64,000 nucleotides of DNA from Hymenobacter pini (GCF_020421205.1 NZ_JAIZZH010000002.1:682001-746000); one strand, 5' to 3'. Positions 1-8,264 are shown, numbered from the stretch's first letter. Notes: generated by a model from the letters alone, not told the origin. Translations and numbers: made by a program.

Positions 1-60
1 GATGCCATCCACGGCAGTCTGCGGACCGAAGGTTTTGGTGAGGTTGGTTATTTCTACCAT
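1..60 (-). CDS. ABC transporter ATP-binding protein, N-terminal fragment (cut by window edge)
   Basis: The first 60 bases, read on the minus strand from the ATG at 58-60, encode MVEITNLTKTFGPQTAVDGI. This is the usual opening of an ABC ATPase: a short beta strand, then the A-loop region with the aromatic residue of TKTFG that stacks on adenine. Only 20 residues are in the window, so the substrate cannot be told. The gene lies downstream of the SDR gene ending at 175, on the same strand, with a 35-bp-arm inverted repeat between them. Confidence 0.7.
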   Translation of the reverse strand, partial: MVEITNLTKTFGPQTAVDGI

Positions 61-76
61 ATACTATATTTCCAAC

Positions 77-165
77 CTGTCATCCTGAGCGGAGCGAAGG
101 ACCTTATCACGTAGGCCTAAATTACTGTAACGTGATAAGGTCCTTCGCTCCGCTCAGGATGACAG
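77..165. repeat. Interspersed inverted repeat, copy 1 (GTCATCCTGAGC family)
   Basis: The arms at 77-111 and 131-165 are perfect reverse complements (35 bp, 36 with one more inner pair). They start CTGTCATCCTGAGCGGAGCG and contain GAAGGACCTTATCACG. The spacer is about 19 bp. The repeat sits between the end of the SDR gene and the ABC gene start. Related copies occur at 8323, 9193, 14053, 15007 and 60530. In RNA it would fold into a long hairpin and could end transcription of the SDR gene. Confidence 0.9.
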
Positions 166-174
166 TCGTGTTTT

Positions 175-867
175 TTACTTTACCAGCGTGGGCCGCATCT
201 GCAGCTCCGACACCATAACGGTTTGCGGGGCTTCCAGCGCGTGCACAATGGCGGCGGCAATATCTTCGGGCTGCATTTTGTGTGGGTCGGGTTCCTGGCC
301 GGGCTCGTTACCGTTGAAGTTGGTTTCTACCGAGCCGGGCATTACGCAGGTTACGCGTACGCCCTGGGGGCGTACTTCCTTGAATAGGGCATCGGAGAAG
401 CCGCGCACGGCATACTTAGTAGCGCAGTAGCCGGCCAGGTTGGCGGTGCCCGCCGTGCCGGCCAGAGAGGCCACGTTGATGATGTGGCCCAGCTTCTGCT
501 TTTTCATCTGCGGCAGCACGGCGCGGGTGCAGTAGAACAGCCCGTGCACGTTGGTATCGAACATCTGATGCCACTGCTCCGACGAAAACCCGTCAACGGG
601 CCCGAAATTGCCCAGGCCGGCGTTGTTCACTAGCACATGGATTTCCTCGCCCGCAGCCTTCACAGTGGCCTCGTAGGCCTTCTGCACGTCGGCTTCCTTA
701 CGGATGTCGCACTTGATAAAGTGGAAGCGCGGGTGCTTGAAGTCGTCGGGGGCGGTGCGGCCCCAGCCAGCCACCTGCATCCCCTTTGCCAGCAGCAACT
801 CGGCGGTAGCCCGCCCAATGCCTTTGCTGACGCCTGTGATAATGGCTACCTTGCCGCTGAGGTCCAT
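175..867 (-). CDS. SDR family NAD(P)-dependent oxidoreductase
   Basis: A classical short-chain dehydrogenase/reductase of 230 aa, a typical family length. It has the dinucleotide-binding TGVSKGIG at residues 11-18, NNAG at 81-84, catalytic Ser134 and the YCATK motif with Tyr147 and Lys151. The region after beta-2 (GWGRT) suggests NADP preference, which is inference. The substrate is unknown. It is probably a cytosolic carbonyl reductase. It is divergent from the lipoprotein gene at 902, and a TAACTTGC motif at 904-911 is placed to serve as its -7 element. A second SDR of different sequence lies at 2093. Confidence 0.9.
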   Translation of the reverse strand: MDLSGKVAIITGVSKGIGRATAELLLAKGMQVAGWGRTAPDDFKHPRFHFIKCDIRKEADVQKAYEATVKAAGEEIHVLVNNAGLGNFGPVDGFSSEQWHQMFDTNVHGLFYCTRAVLPQMKKQKLGHIINVASLAGTAGTANLAGYCATKYAVRGFSDALFKEVRPQGVRVTCVMPGSVETNFNGNEPGQEPDPHKMQPEDIAAAIVHALEAPQTVMVSELQMRPTLVK

Positions 868-901
868 AGTGCCGAGTTATATGGTGTGGTCAGATTTGAA
901 G

Positions 902-1657
902 ATGCAAGTTAGCGGGCCGGGCCGGGTTTTGCGCGCCCTAGCCCTATGCGGCTTGGTTACTTGCCTGTTGCCGGGTTGCAGCAAGGAAAACGAAGCCGGC
1001 TGTTTCACCAGCACTGGCAGCATCATTACGGAGCGCCGCAGCCTGCCGCCGTTCCGGGTACTGACTACCTACGACAACGTGCAGGTAACGGTGGTACAGG
1101 ATACGGACACCTACGCCGAAGTACGGGCCGGCAAAAACCTGCAGGACGATATTCGGCTGGAAGTAAAAGGCGACGAGCTGATTATCCGCAACACCAGCCG
1201 CTGCAATTGGGTGCGCCGCTACGACACTCCGCGCGAGGTGACGCTGCACACGCCTCATATCACCAGCACCTTCCTGCGCGGCCAAGCCGATGTTCGTACC
1301 GAGGGCACTTTCAGCCAGGACACCATCTTCTTCCACCTCATCGGCTCCGGCGACTATCACCTGAACCTGCGCAGCCAATACGTATGGATCAGCCAGTACG
1401 AGTTGGGCGACTTGTACCTGAGTGGCACTTCGCAGGAGTTGCACCACACGCTGGGCGGCAACGGCAGCCTGTACGCGGCTGATTTTTCCATTGCGGACGC
1501 CTACCTCTATACCAACTTCGACAGCAACGGTAATCAGCACGTGCGAGCTGCCCAACGCTTGGTGGGTACGCACGCGGGCACGGGTACCGTCTTTTATACC
1601 CTCCACCCTCAGATAAACCTGAAAGTTACGGGCAAGGGTAAACTCCAACCCGAATAG
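902..1657 (+). CDS. GIN-domain (DUF2807) lipoprotein
   Basis: About 251 aa from the ATG at 902; an in-frame ATG at 881 is an alternative. The N-terminus has an arginine-containing n-region, a hydrophobic stretch and a lipobox ending LLPGC, so it is a predicted lipoprotein. The rest fits the putative auto-transporter adhesin head GIN domain: an opening like ERRSLPPFRVLTTYDNVQV, then many short beta strands with GSG and GNG turns. The family folds as a right-handed beta helix and is common in Bacteroidota envelopes, but its role is not established. A membrane protein gene follows after 10 bases, probably in the same operon. Confidence 0.75.
   Translation: MQVSGPGRVLRALALCGLVTCLLPGCSKENEAGCFTSTGSIITERRSLPPFRVLTTYDNVQVTVVQDTDTYAEVRAGKNLQDDIRLEVKGDELIIRNTSRCNWVRRYDTPREVTLHTPHITSTFLRGQADVRTEGTFSQDTIFFHLIGSGDYHLNLRSQYVWISQYELGDLYLSGTSQELHHTLGGNGSLYAADFSIADAYLYTNFDSNGNQHVRAAQRLVGTHAGTGTVFYTLHPQINLKVTGKGKLQPE
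904..911 (-). promoter_or_regulatory. Candidate -7 promoter element TAACTTGC for the SDR gene
   Basis: On the minus strand the sequence reads TAACTTGC, close to the Bacteroidota consensus TAnnTTTG, 36 bases upstream of the SDR start codon. The same octamer precedes the asparaginase gene (14029-14036) and the flippase-like gene (30778-30785), which supports a real element. Confidence 0.4.
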
Positions 1658-1667
1658 GTGCGCTCTG

Positions 1668-2096
1668 ATGCTTTCTGCTTCGTTTCTGCTTCCGGCCCTA
1701 GCCTACGGCCTTCTTCTGCTGGTGATCTACAAAGGCCAGTTGAGCATTTCCGGTTTTTTTGTACCAGTGCTTGTGGCCGTATGTGGAATGGGGCTAGGCT
1801 TTTTGTTCAAGCTTCAACACTGGAACGGAGCCTCTCACCTACTGATAGGAAGTGGCCTACTACTCGTTGGAATATATGGGGTATGGTGGAGCCGTAAACG
1901 GCAGCGCCAACGGCTGGATTGGCTGAAGCTAGGGTATGTGGTAGCAGTAGGCCTTTTCAGTATTTCAACGGGGTGGGGGTGGCGGCCGGCGTTGCCCTGG
2001 CTTGGAAGTGTGGTGCAGGCCACCTTATGGGCAGTAGTGCTTGACTTCTTGTACATCGCCTACATCCGCCGCCCCACCCCTCCACCGGCTGCCTAA
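1668..2096 (+). CDS. Small multi-pass membrane protein with GldL-like FKLQHW motif
   Basis: A protein of 142 aa with four hydrophobic segments near residues 5-20, 28-46, 58-75 and 90-128, and a basic loop RKRQRQR after the third. The motif LFKLQHWNGA resembles the FKIMHWPGA type seen in GldL and several other Bacteroidota inner-membrane proteins, so it may be a small relative, not GldL itself. It follows the GIN lipoprotein by 10 bases. Its stop codon overlaps the stop of the convergent SDR gene (bases CTAA at 2093-2096). Confidence 0.6.
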   Translation: MLSASFLLPALAYGLLLLVIYKGQLSISGFFVPVLVAVCGMGLGFLFKLQHWNGASHLLIGSGLLLVGIYGVWWSRKRQRQRLDWLKLGYVVAVGLFSISTGWGWRPALPWLGSVVQATLWAVVLDFLYIAYIRRPTPPPAA

Positions 2097-2803
2097 ATAT
2101 CCCCCAGTTGTGGCCGAATCAGCAGTTCCTCCACCACAGCCTGCGACGATAGGGAAAAGGCTCCGAAAATAGCTTCAGCGACATCCTCAGCCCGGATGAA
2201 CCGCTCGGCAGGCAAGTTTACCCCTTCCCAGCTAGCCGTGAGCGTGGCCCCCGGCAGCACGGCCGTTACCCGAATGCCAGCTTCTTTAAGCTCCTCGCGC
2301 AGGTTGCGGGTGAAGCCCAGCAGCGCGTGCTTGGCAATACCATACGAGCCGCCGTTGGGGTAAGCCGTAATGCTGGCCGTGGAACAGATATTGAAAATGT
2401 AGCCACTACGCTGGGCCAATAGCCCCGGCAGTAAGGCCTGTGTTACATCGTAGGCGCTGAGCAGGTTTACGTCAAGCATCCGGCGCAGTTGGGAGCCGTC
2501 CAGAGGTTCATCCTGCAACCGGCCGGGGACAAAGGAGCCCGTGTTGTTGATGAGTACCTGCACCGGTCCCTGTTGCTGCACAAACTCTGTGAAGCGAACA
2601 GTATCGGCACGCCTGCTGAGGTCGGCGGCGAAGGTGTGCAGCACGGCTCCGGGAATCAGCTCGGCGGCAACGGCTTGCATAGCTTCCAAGTCGGACTGAG
2701 AACGGGCACAGGTAACTACCGGACAGCCGGCCCGCAGAAACCGAAACACCAATGCCCGCCCGATTCCTTTGGTGCCTCCCGTGACAACGATATTTTTTTG
2801 CAT
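2093..2803 (-). CDS. SDR family oxidoreductase
   Basis: About 236 aa from the ATG at 2801-2803; the open frame extends upstream to 2887 but the extra residues are Arg/Pro-rich and not SDR-like. The cofactor loop TGGTKGIG is at residues 8-15. NNTG replaces the more common NNAG. The catalytic Ser and the SYGIAK motif supply Tyr and Lys. The C-terminus (AVVEELLIRPQLGDI) resembles the tail of the SDR at 175 (MVSELQMRPTLVK), so the two may be distant paralogues. The substrate is unknown. It is convergent with the membrane protein gene, with overlapping stops. Confidence 0.88.
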   Translation of the reverse strand: MQKNIVVTGGTKGIGRALVFRFLRAGCPVVTCARSQSDLEAMQAVAAELIPGAVLHTFAADLSRRADTVRFTEFVQQQGPVQVLINNTGSFVPGRLQDEPLDGSQLRRMLDVNLLSAYDVTQALLPGLLAQRSGYIFNICSTASITAYPNGGSYGIAKHALLGFTRNLREELKEAGIRVTAVLPGATLTASWEGVNLPAERFIRAEDVAEAIFGAFSLSSQAVVEELLIRPQLGDI

Positions 2804-2917
2804 TCCTTTGATTGCGGAAATGGTTTTTACGTAAGCACAGCGGCAGCCCGCCCCAACGGCTGGCCGGCCTCTGCGTAACCGCTGCAAGTTTCGCTTTTCC
2901 TTTTGTTTTTCGTTTGT

Positions 2918-3649
2918 ATGGTCAAAGCCTTCGGTGAATTTCTGCTCTTTATTCAGAGCATGCTCACGCGGAAAGAACGCCTAGCGGTGCTGTGGCAACG
3001 CACCCTAGATGAGTGTATTATCATCGGTATCAACTCCATTTTCATTGTGGCCATTGTATCGGCCTTTATTGGAGCCGTAACCTGCGTGCAGATTGCCTAC
3101 AACCTCACCAACCCGCTTATTCCCAAAAGTACCATTGGGTACATGGTGCGTGAGATGACTATTTTGGAGCTGGCCCCCACCATCACCAGCATTGTGCTGG
3201 CTGGTAAGGTAGGCTCCAGTATTGCGGGCGGTCTGGGTACCATGCGCATCACCGAGCAGGTATCGGCGCTAGAGGTAATGGGTATTAACTCGGCCTCTTA
3301 CCTGGTGTTTCCGCGCATTCTGGCCTCCATGCTCATGTTCCCACTGTTGGTGGTGCTGGCCATGGCGTTGTCTATCATCGGCGGCTACCTGGCGGGGTCC
3401 CTCACCGGGGCGTTATCGGCTCAAGAGTACATTGAAGGCATTCGCACCGATTTCATCCCCTACAACATCGTGTTTGCCCTCATCAAATCGGTGGTATTTG
3501 CCTTTTTGGTATCGGCCATTTCGTCCTTTAAGGGCTTTTTCACCCAGGGCGGCGCACTGGAAGTTGGTAACGCCAGCACCACGGCTGTAAATAACTCCAT
3601 CATCGCCATTCTCATTGCCGACTTCGTACTAGCGGCGGTGCTTCTGTAA
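2918..3649 (+). CDS. mlaE: MlaE/YrbE family ABC transporter permease
   Basis: About 243 aa from the ATG at 2918 (MVKAFGEFLLF); a TTG at 2903 would add five residues. The sequence has the MlaE-family pattern: several membrane helices and the conserved region ELAPTITSIVLAGKVGSSIAGGLGTM, followed by EQVSALEVMGI. In the known Mla system this permease works with the ATPase MlaF to move phospholipids between the membranes. The matching ATPase follows at 3743. No MCE-domain (MlaD) gene is next to the pair, so the lipid-binding partner must be elsewhere. Confidence 0.88.
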   Translation: MVKAFGEFLLFIQSMLTRKERLAVLWQRTLDECIIIGINSIFIVAIVSAFIGAVTCVQIAYNLTNPLIPKSTIGYMVREMTILELAPTITSIVLAGKVGSSIAGGLGTMRITEQVSALEVMGINSASYLVFPRILASMLMFPLLVVLAMALSIIGGYLAGSLTGALSAQEYIEGIRTDFIPYNIVFALIKSVVFAFLVSAISSFKGFFTQGGALEVGNASTTAVNNSIIAILIADFVLAAVLL

Positions 3650-3650
3650 G

Positions 3651-3739
3651 TTTCTAGTTGCTGGTTGCTGGTTTCTAGTTGTTTTTCAACGCCATACTCC
3701 AACCGCAACCAGAAACTAGAAACCAGCAATTAGAAACTT
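3651..3739. repeat. Heptamer tandem tract forming an inverted repeat between mlaE and mlaF
   Basis: The left half can be cut into 7-base units TTTCTAG, TTGCTGG, TTGCTGG, TTTCTAG. The right half reads AACCAGA, AACTAGA, AACCAGC, AATTAGA, roughly their reverse complement. The result is an imperfect hairpin between the permease and ATPase genes. Similar 7-base tracts occur at 7000, 8265, 14963 and 19455. Confidence 0.7.
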
Positions 3740-3742
3740 AAA

Positions 3743-4552
3743 ATGATTGAAGTTCATAACGTCCAGAAATCCTTTGATGGTAACCAGGTGCTGAAAGGCA
3801 TTACCTGCACCTTCGAAACGGGCAAGTGCAACCTGCTGCTCGGCGGGTCGGGTACCGGCAAATCGGTGCTGTTGCAGTGTATTGTGGGCCTGATGAAGCC
3901 TGACCTGGGCAGCATCACCTTCGATGGCACGGTGTTTACCAACAACAAGGTCCAGATCCGCCAGGAAATCCGCCGCAAAATTGGCATGCTGTTCCAGGGC
4001 TCGGCGCTGTTCGACTCCATGACGGTGCAAGAAAACGTGGAGTTTCCCCTGAAGATGCTGGCGCCGGAAATGGGTCGGGAAGAGCGGCGCGACCGGGTAG
4101 AGTTCTGCCTGAAGCGCGTGGGCCTAGAAAACGCGGGCCAGAAAATGCCTTCCGAAATTTCGGGCGGCATGAAGAAGCGCGTGGGCATTGCCCGCGCCAT
4201 TGCGCCCAACTGTACCTACCTGTTCTGCGACGAGCCCAACTCCGGCCTCGACCCGCTCACCAGCATCAAAATCGACGAGCTCATCCACGAAATCACCCAC
4301 GAGTACAACATTACCACCGTGGTTGTAACCCACGACATGAACTCCGTGGTGGAAATCGGCGACCATATCATCTTCCTCTACAAAGGCCTCAAGCTGTGGG
4401 ATGGCAACAAGGATGAAATCCTGAACGCCCAGGTTCCCGAGCTCAAGGAGTTCATCTTCAGCAGCAGCCTGGTACGCGCCGCCAAAAAAGTGGACGATGA
4501 AACCGAAGGCGGCCTCGCCGCCGCCACCACCGACGAAGCCATCAATATTTAG
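3743..4552 (+). CDS. mlaF: MlaF-type ABC transporter ATP-binding protein
   Basis: A complete ABC ATPase of 269 aa. Visible motifs are Walker A GGSGTGKS near residue 32, the Q-loop in GMLFQGSALFDSMTV, a variant signature EISGGMKKRVGIARAI (ISGGM in place of LSGGQ, usual for the Mla/Mkl branch), Walker B YLFCDEPNSGLDP and the H-loop THD. Together with the permease at 2918 it should power inter-membrane lipid transport. The C-terminus is a short acidic, Ala-rich tail. A strong hairpin follows the stop codon directly. Confidence 0.9.
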   Translation: MIEVHNVQKSFDGNQVLKGITCTFETGKCNLLLGGSGTGKSVLLQCIVGLMKPDLGSITFDGTVFTNNKVQIRQEIRRKIGMLFQGSALFDSMTVQENVEFPLKMLAPEMGREERRDRVEFCLKRVGLENAGQKMPSEISGGMKKRVGIARAIAPNCTYLFCDEPNSGLDPLTSIKIDELIHEITHEYNITTVVVTHDMNSVVEIGDHIIFLYKGLKLWDGNKDEILNAQVPELKEFIFSSSLVRAAKKVDDETEGGLAAATTDEAINI

Positions 4553-4558
4553 GCCCCA

Positions 4559-4623
4559 AAGCGAAAAGAAAAAGCGCTTACAGAACCTTGTGCGGGGCCT
4601 GTAAGCGCTTCTTCTTTTCGCTT
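4559..4623. terminator. Bidirectional terminator, 25-bp arms with one mismatch
   Basis: The arms at 4559-4583 (AAGCGAAAAGAAAAAGCGCT then TACAG) and 4599-4623 pair over 25 bp with one mismatch. The loop is about 15 bases. It lies between convergent mlaF and the YfiT-like gene and has A/T-rich outer arms on both sides, so it can end transcription from both directions. Confidence 0.85.
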
Positions 4624-4639
4624 CGACTTCTTCTCTACC

Positions 4640-5188
4640 CTATCGTCTCCAGCCTTCCCGGCGTACCAACTCAGCAATGTGCCCGAGATGGTGCCGGCCG
4701 TGCCAGGCATACAAGACCAATACCTGATCCAGGGTAAAGGTGCGCTTTGATTCCGGGTGGAAGTAGGTGCGTTGCCACTGCATTTCATCCATGCCGCGCA
4801 ACAGCTTTACCCAGCGAATGTGCAGGGCTTCCAGCAGCGCCAACGATACGGCGGGCGGCGTGGTAGCCACGTCCGGCAGCTCAGCCCAGGCCGCTTCGTC
4901 GTAAGGACGGATGGTAGGGTTATCCTCGGTGAGGGCCAGCCGGAAGCGCGTGTACGCGTTGAGGTGCGAATCGGGCAGGTGATGTAGGACTTGGCGCACC
5001 GTCCAGCCGCCGGGGCGGTACGGGGTATCCAGCTGCTCGGAGCTGAAACCCGCTATAGCCGCCCGCACTTGGTCGGGCAGGGTGGCTATCTGGGCCATAT
5101 AGGCAGTGCGGGCGCCCCGGTCCAGGGGCTCGTCGGGTAGCACGGGGTGGCCAATGGGGTAGCGCAAATCAGGAGTAGATGCTTCCAT
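4640..5188 (-). CDS. YfiT/DinB-family putative metal-dependent hydrolase or thiol transferase
   Basis: About 182 aa from the ATG at 5186-5188 (MEASTPDLRYPIG); the open frame upstream is not family-like. The sequence follows the YfiT (BstA) subfamily closely: YRPGGWTVRQVLHHLPDSH, RLALTEDNPTIRPYDE, and YAWHGRHHLGHI near the C-terminus. The three histidine sites fit the DinB-fold metal centre. In Firmicutes BstA moves bacillithiol to electrophiles; Bacteroidota also carry such genes, but the thiol used here is inference. It is a cytosolic single gene. Confidence 0.82.
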   Translation of the reverse strand: MEASTPDLRYPIGHPVLPDEPLDRGARTAYMAQIATLPDQVRAAIAGFSSEQLDTPYRPGGWTVRQVLHHLPDSHLNAYTRFRLALTEDNPTIRPYDEAAWAELPDVATTPPAVSLALLEALHIRWVKLLRGMDEMQWQRTYFHPESKRTFTLDQVLVLYAWHGRHHLGHIAELVRREGWRR

Positions 5189-5232
5189 GAGGGGGAGGAA
5201 AGAGGTGAAGGCTGACAGCCGCTGCAAACCAA

Positions 5233-5266
5233 AAGCCCCGAACAGCCAAGTAGGTGTTCGGGGCTT
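5233..5266 (-). terminator. Rho-independent terminator after the bifunctional-nuclease gene
   Basis: AAGCCCCGAACA at 5233-5244 pairs with TGTTCGGGGCTT at 5255-5266. On the minus strand the stem ends in a short T run (TTTT), directly downstream of the gene ending at 5286. Confidence 0.85.
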
Positions 5267-5285
5267 ATAGCAAACAGACAGCGGC

Positions 5286-5906
5286 TTAGCCGTTGTTACG
5301 CTTATTCAATTCGTCGCGAATTTTGGCGGCTTTTTCGTAATCCTCGCGCTCCAGGGCCTGCGCCAGCATTTTCGTCAGCTCATCCAACGACACCTGCCCG
5401 CTGGGCTCTTTCGGCTCCGCAGGCTTAGGCGTGGGCCGGTCGTTGTCGTCATCCTCGTCCGTATCGTCGTCGTCCTCATCGGCGTTTTCGTCGAGGTCCG
5501 ACAGAATGATACCGGCTTCACTGAGTACGCTCTCCACCGTAAAGATGGGCACTCCAAACCGCAGACCAATGGCAATGGCATCGGAAGGGCGGGAGTCCAG
5601 CTCAAAGGTGGTAGCTCCGTCGGAGCACACAATTTTGGAGTAGAACACGCCTTCTTTCAAGTCCGAAATCAACACCTCCAGCACCGTTACGTGCACCTGC
5701 TCGGCAAACGACTTGAACAAGTCGTGGGTGAGCGGACGGTTGGGATTGATTTTCTCGATTTGAATGGCAATGCTCTGCGCCTCAAACATGCCGATGATGA
5801 TGGGCAGACGCCGGTTGCCGGTCTTCTCACCCAGAATCAGGGCAAAGGAGCCCGACTGTGACTGGCTGGAGGATAGGCCCAGAATTTCGAGCGGTATTTT
5901 TTTCAC
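5286..5906 (-). CDS. Bifunctional nuclease (DUF151) domain protein with C-terminal UVR motif
   Basis: About 206 aa from a GTG start at 5904-5906, giving MKKIPLEILGLSSSQSQSGS, the usual opening of the family in Bacteroidota; the longer frame upstream is not conserved-looking. The DUF151 domain spans about residues 1-135 (RRLPIIIGMFEAQSIA, LDSRPSDAIAIGLRF). It is followed by a very acidic linker rich in Asp/Glu and then a UVR-like helix pair (LEREDYEKAAKIRDELNKR). Members have reported DNase and RNase activity; the role in this organism is unknown. It lies downstream of etfBA and is followed by a terminator. Confidence 0.85.
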   Translation of the reverse strand: MKKIPLEILGLSSSQSQSGSFALILGEKTGNRRLPIIIGMFEAQSIAIQIEKINPNRPLTHDLFKSFAEQVHVTVLEVLISDLKEGVFYSKIVCSDGATTFELDSRPSDAIAIGLRFGVPIFTVESVLSEAGIILSDLDENADEDDDDTDEDDDNDRPTPKPAEPKEPSGQVSLDELTKMLAQALEREDYEKAAKIRDELNKRNNG

Positions 5907-5946
5907 AAGTAGAGTCTTGGAGAATGTGCTGGTGTGAAGAATGCAA

Positions 5947-6000
5947 AAATGTGCGAAACCCGGGACTCGCCGCAGCGAATTTCCCGCATTTCGCACATTT
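5947..6000. repeat. Inverted repeat between etfA and the DUF151 gene
   Basis: AAATGTGCGAAA at 5947-5958 pairs with TTTCGCACATTT at 5989-6000 (12 bp perfect, about 30-base interior). It lies eight bases after the end of etfA and before the DUF151 start. It may end the etf transcript or be an operator; the sequence does not decide. Confidence 0.6.
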
Positions 6001-6008
6001 ACTTCACA

Positions 6009-6986
6009 TTAGTTCAGTTCTTTTACCGCTTGCGTGAGCTTGGGCAGCACGTCAAACACGTCACCCACGATGCCGTAGTCAGCCGCCTTGAAGAACGGCG
6101 CCTCGGGGTCTTTGTTGATGACCACAATGACCTTCGAGGAGTTTACGCCGGCCAGGTGCTGGATAGCCCCCGAAATGCCGCAGGCAATGTACAGGTTCGG
6201 CGACACGGTGATGCCCGTCTGGCCTACGTGCTCGTGGTGAGGGCGCCAGTCAACGTCTGATACGGGCTTGGAGCAGGCCGTAGCCGCACCCAGAGCCTTG
6301 GCCAGATCTTCAATGAGGTGCCAGTTCTCGGGACCTTTCATGCCACGACCACCCGAAACTACTTTGTCAGCCTCGGGCAGCAGAATACCGCCGGCCTGGT
6401 CCTGCATCACTACCTGCTTGGGAGCATCCGCAAAGTCAGCATCCGACAGCTGAGCCGAGAAAGCCTCCACCTGAGCGGTTTTGCCAGCCTCGTGCAGGGC
6501 TTCGATGGAGTTCTTTTTAACGGCAATGATTTTCCGGTCACCTTCCAGCTTCACGTCGGCAAAGGCTTTGCCCGAGAAGGCACCGCGCTTCACCGTGAAC
6601 GAGCCACCGTCGGTTTTGGGCAGCTCCACTACGTTGGTAGCCAGCGAAGCCTGCAGACGGATGGAGAGGCGCGAACCTACGGCAGCGCCGATGTTGGAGT
6701 TAGCCAGTACAATCACCTTGGCATCCTCTTTCTGAGCGGCGGCGGCAATCAGCTTGGTATAAGCACCGTTCACGAAATCTTTCAGGCGGGGCTCAGCGTC
6801 GTGCAGCACCTTGGTGATGCCCTGCTCGCCCAGCTTGGCCAGGTTAGCCTCGGTGGCTTCGCCCACGGCTACGGCCGTGGCCGTGGTGCCGAGCAGCTGC
6901 GCTACCTGGCTGCCATACGAAGCCACTTCCAGCGAAGACTTCTTTACTTCGCCGCCGTCACATTCAACAACTACTAATACAGACAT
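6009..6986 (-). CDS. etfA: Electron transfer flavoprotein subunit alpha
   Basis: A protein of 325 aa, the normal size. The N-terminal half is the nucleotide-binding-like domain I ([18 protein letters not shown]). The C-terminal half carries the FAD-binding motifs, including [39 protein letters not shown] and [20 protein letters not shown]. With EtfB it forms the heterodimer that passes electrons from acyl-CoA and related dehydrogenases to ETF:quinone oxidoreductase. It is downstream of etfB, separated by a 118-base spacer holding a heptamer-type inverted repeat, so the pair may not be a simple tight operon. Confidence 0.96.
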   Translation of the reverse strand: MSVLVVVECDGGEVKKSSLEVASYGSQVAQLLGTTATAVAVGEATEANLAKLGEQGITKVLHDAEPRLKDFVNGAYTKLIAAAAQKEDAKVIVLANSNIGAAVGSRLSIRLQASLATNVVELPKTDGGSFTVKRGAFSGKAFADVKLEGDRKIIAVKKNSIEALHEAGKTAQVEAFSAQLSDADFADAPKQVVMQDQAGGILLPEADKVVSGGRGMKGPENWHLIEDLAKALGAATACSKPVSDVDWRPHHEHVGQTGITVSPNLYIACGISGAIQHLAGVNSSKVIVVINKDPEAPFFKAADYGIVGDVFDVLPKLTQAVKELN

Positions 6987-6999
6987 TTCTTTCTTTAGA

Positions 7000-7100
7000 A
7001 CTTAGACAGTGAGAACTTAGAGCCTAGTTTTGATCAGAGGCGAACGAACTTGACTGTTTGAAATTGCAGCTAAGTTCTGGACTCTAATCTCTAAGCTCTC
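7000..7100. repeat. Heptamer-type inverted repeat between etfB and etfA
   Basis: The left half contains AGAACTT, AGACAGT and GAACTTAGAGCC; the right half CTAAGTT, CTGGACT, CTAATCT, CTAAGCT. The halves are roughly reverse complements and both can be divided into 7-base units. The layout matches the tract at 3651-3739. Confidence 0.6.
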
Positions 7101-7104
7101 CCAA

Positions 7105-7845
7105 CTAGATAACCTTGGCTTCGTTGCGGAGCAGTTTGATGAGCTCACCGGCGTTTTCGGCGGGGATGAGCTTTACACCTTGCTTAGCCGGGGGCAGTGC
7201 GTAGGTCGAAACTTCGGTGCGGGCGGCGTCGCCGGTGGGCTCCACCACTTTCAGGGGCTTGGTACGGGCCGTCATGATGCCGCGCATGTTGGGAATGCGG
7301 GGCTCACACATCGGCTGCTGGCAGGAAGCCACGAAGGGCGTGTTTACCTCTACAATTTCCTTACCGCCTTCGATTTCACGCTCCAGCGTGGCGGTGTTGC
7401 CGCTCATGTCCAGCTTCATGGCCGGGGCCACCGTGGGAATGCCGAGCAGTTCGCCCACCATGCCGTGCACCTGGAAACCGTTGTAGTCGATGCTTTCCTT
7501 ACCCATCAGAATCACGTCGTAACCGCCGTCTTTGGCGATGTTGGCAATCTGCTGGGCTACGAAGAAAGCGTCTTTGGGGTGGGCATTTACGCGGATGGCG
7601 TCGTCGGCCCCGATGGCCAGGGCTTTGCGGATATTGGGCTCGGTATCAGCCTCGCCTACGTTCAGCACCGTAACGGAGCCGCCACCCTGGGCTTCCTTGA
7701 GCTCAATAGCGCGAGTGAGTGCATACTCATCCCACGGATTAATCACGAATTGAACGCCAGCCTTGTTAAACTCTTTGTTATCAGGCGTAAAGGTGATTTT
7801 GGTAGTCGTGTCGGGCACGTTGCTGATGCAAACGAGAAACTTCAT
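7105..7845 (-). CDS. etfB: Electron transfer flavoprotein subunit beta
   Basis: A protein of 246 aa, full length. It starts MKFLVCISNVPDTTTKI. It has the AMP-binding-type motifs of EtfB (NPWDEYALTRAIELKEA, VLNVGEADTEPNIRKALAIGADDAIRV) and the signature region containing GKESIDYNGFQVHGMVGELL. It is the partner of EtfA at 6009. TATCTTCG on the minus strand at 7896-7903 is a likely -7 promoter element. It is divergent from the TPR gene at 7921. Confidence 0.96.
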   Translation of the reverse strand: MKFLVCISNVPDTTTKITFTPDNKEFNKAGVQFVINPWDEYALTRAIELKEAQGGGSVTVLNVGEADTEPNIRKALAIGADDAIRVNAHPKDAFFVAQQIANIAKDGGYDVILMGKESIDYNGFQVHGMVGELLGIPTVAPAMKLDMSGNTATLEREIEGGKEIVEVNTPFVASCQQPMCEPRIPNMRGIMTARTKPLKVVEPTGDAARTEVSTYALPPAKQGVKLIPAENAGELIKLLRNEAKVI

Positions 7846-7895
7846 CTACGGCTGCTTATGGGGTAGAAACTAGGAGAAAGTGCCAAATTTGGGGG

Positions 7896-7903
7896 CGAAG
7901 ATA
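7896..7903 (-). promoter_or_regulatory. Candidate -7 element TATCTTCG for etfB
   Basis: The minus strand reads TATCTTCG, one change from TAnnTTTG, about 50 bases upstream of the etfB start codon in the gap between divergent genes. Confidence 0.4.
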
Positions 7904-7920
7904 CTTAAAACTCACGCCCC

Positions 7921-8262
7921 ATGGAAACCGCACCGAGCCGCCTGCAACAACTCCTGGCCTTTTACCAGGACGACCCCACCGATGCCTTTACGATTTATGC
8001 ACTGGCTACGGAGTACCGGACTACGGAGCCGGAGCGGGCCATGGACTATTATCAGAAGCTGCTCGATGAGCATCCGGAGTACGTGGGTACGTATTACCAC
8101 GCCGGGAAGATGCTCCAGCAGCTAGGAAAGCCCGAAGAGGCCGAAAAAGTTTACCGCAAAGGCCTCACCGTAGCCCGCAAAGCCGGCCAGATGCACGCGG
8201 CCAGCGAAATTCAGCAAGCCCTCAACCAGTTGCTGGGCCTGGATTATGAGGACGAGGATTAG
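7921..8262 (+). CDS. Small tetratricopeptide-repeat protein
   Basis: A protein of 113 aa from the ATG at 7921. It is nearly all TPR-like helix pairs: DPTDAFTIYALATEYRTTEPERAMDYYQKLL near residues 18-48, then a second unit with YVGTYYHAGKMLQQLGKPEEAEKVYRKGL, and an acidic end (GLDYEDED). It has no signal peptide, so it is probably a cytosolic protein-protein adaptor. The function is unknown. The gene is transcribed away from etfB. Confidence 0.75.
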   Translation: METAPSRLQQLLAFYQDDPTDAFTIYALATEYRTTEPERAMDYYQKLLDEHPEYVGTYYHAGKMLQQLGKPEEAEKVYRKGLTVARKAGQMHAASEIQQALNQLLGLDYEDED

Positions 8263-8264
8263 AA

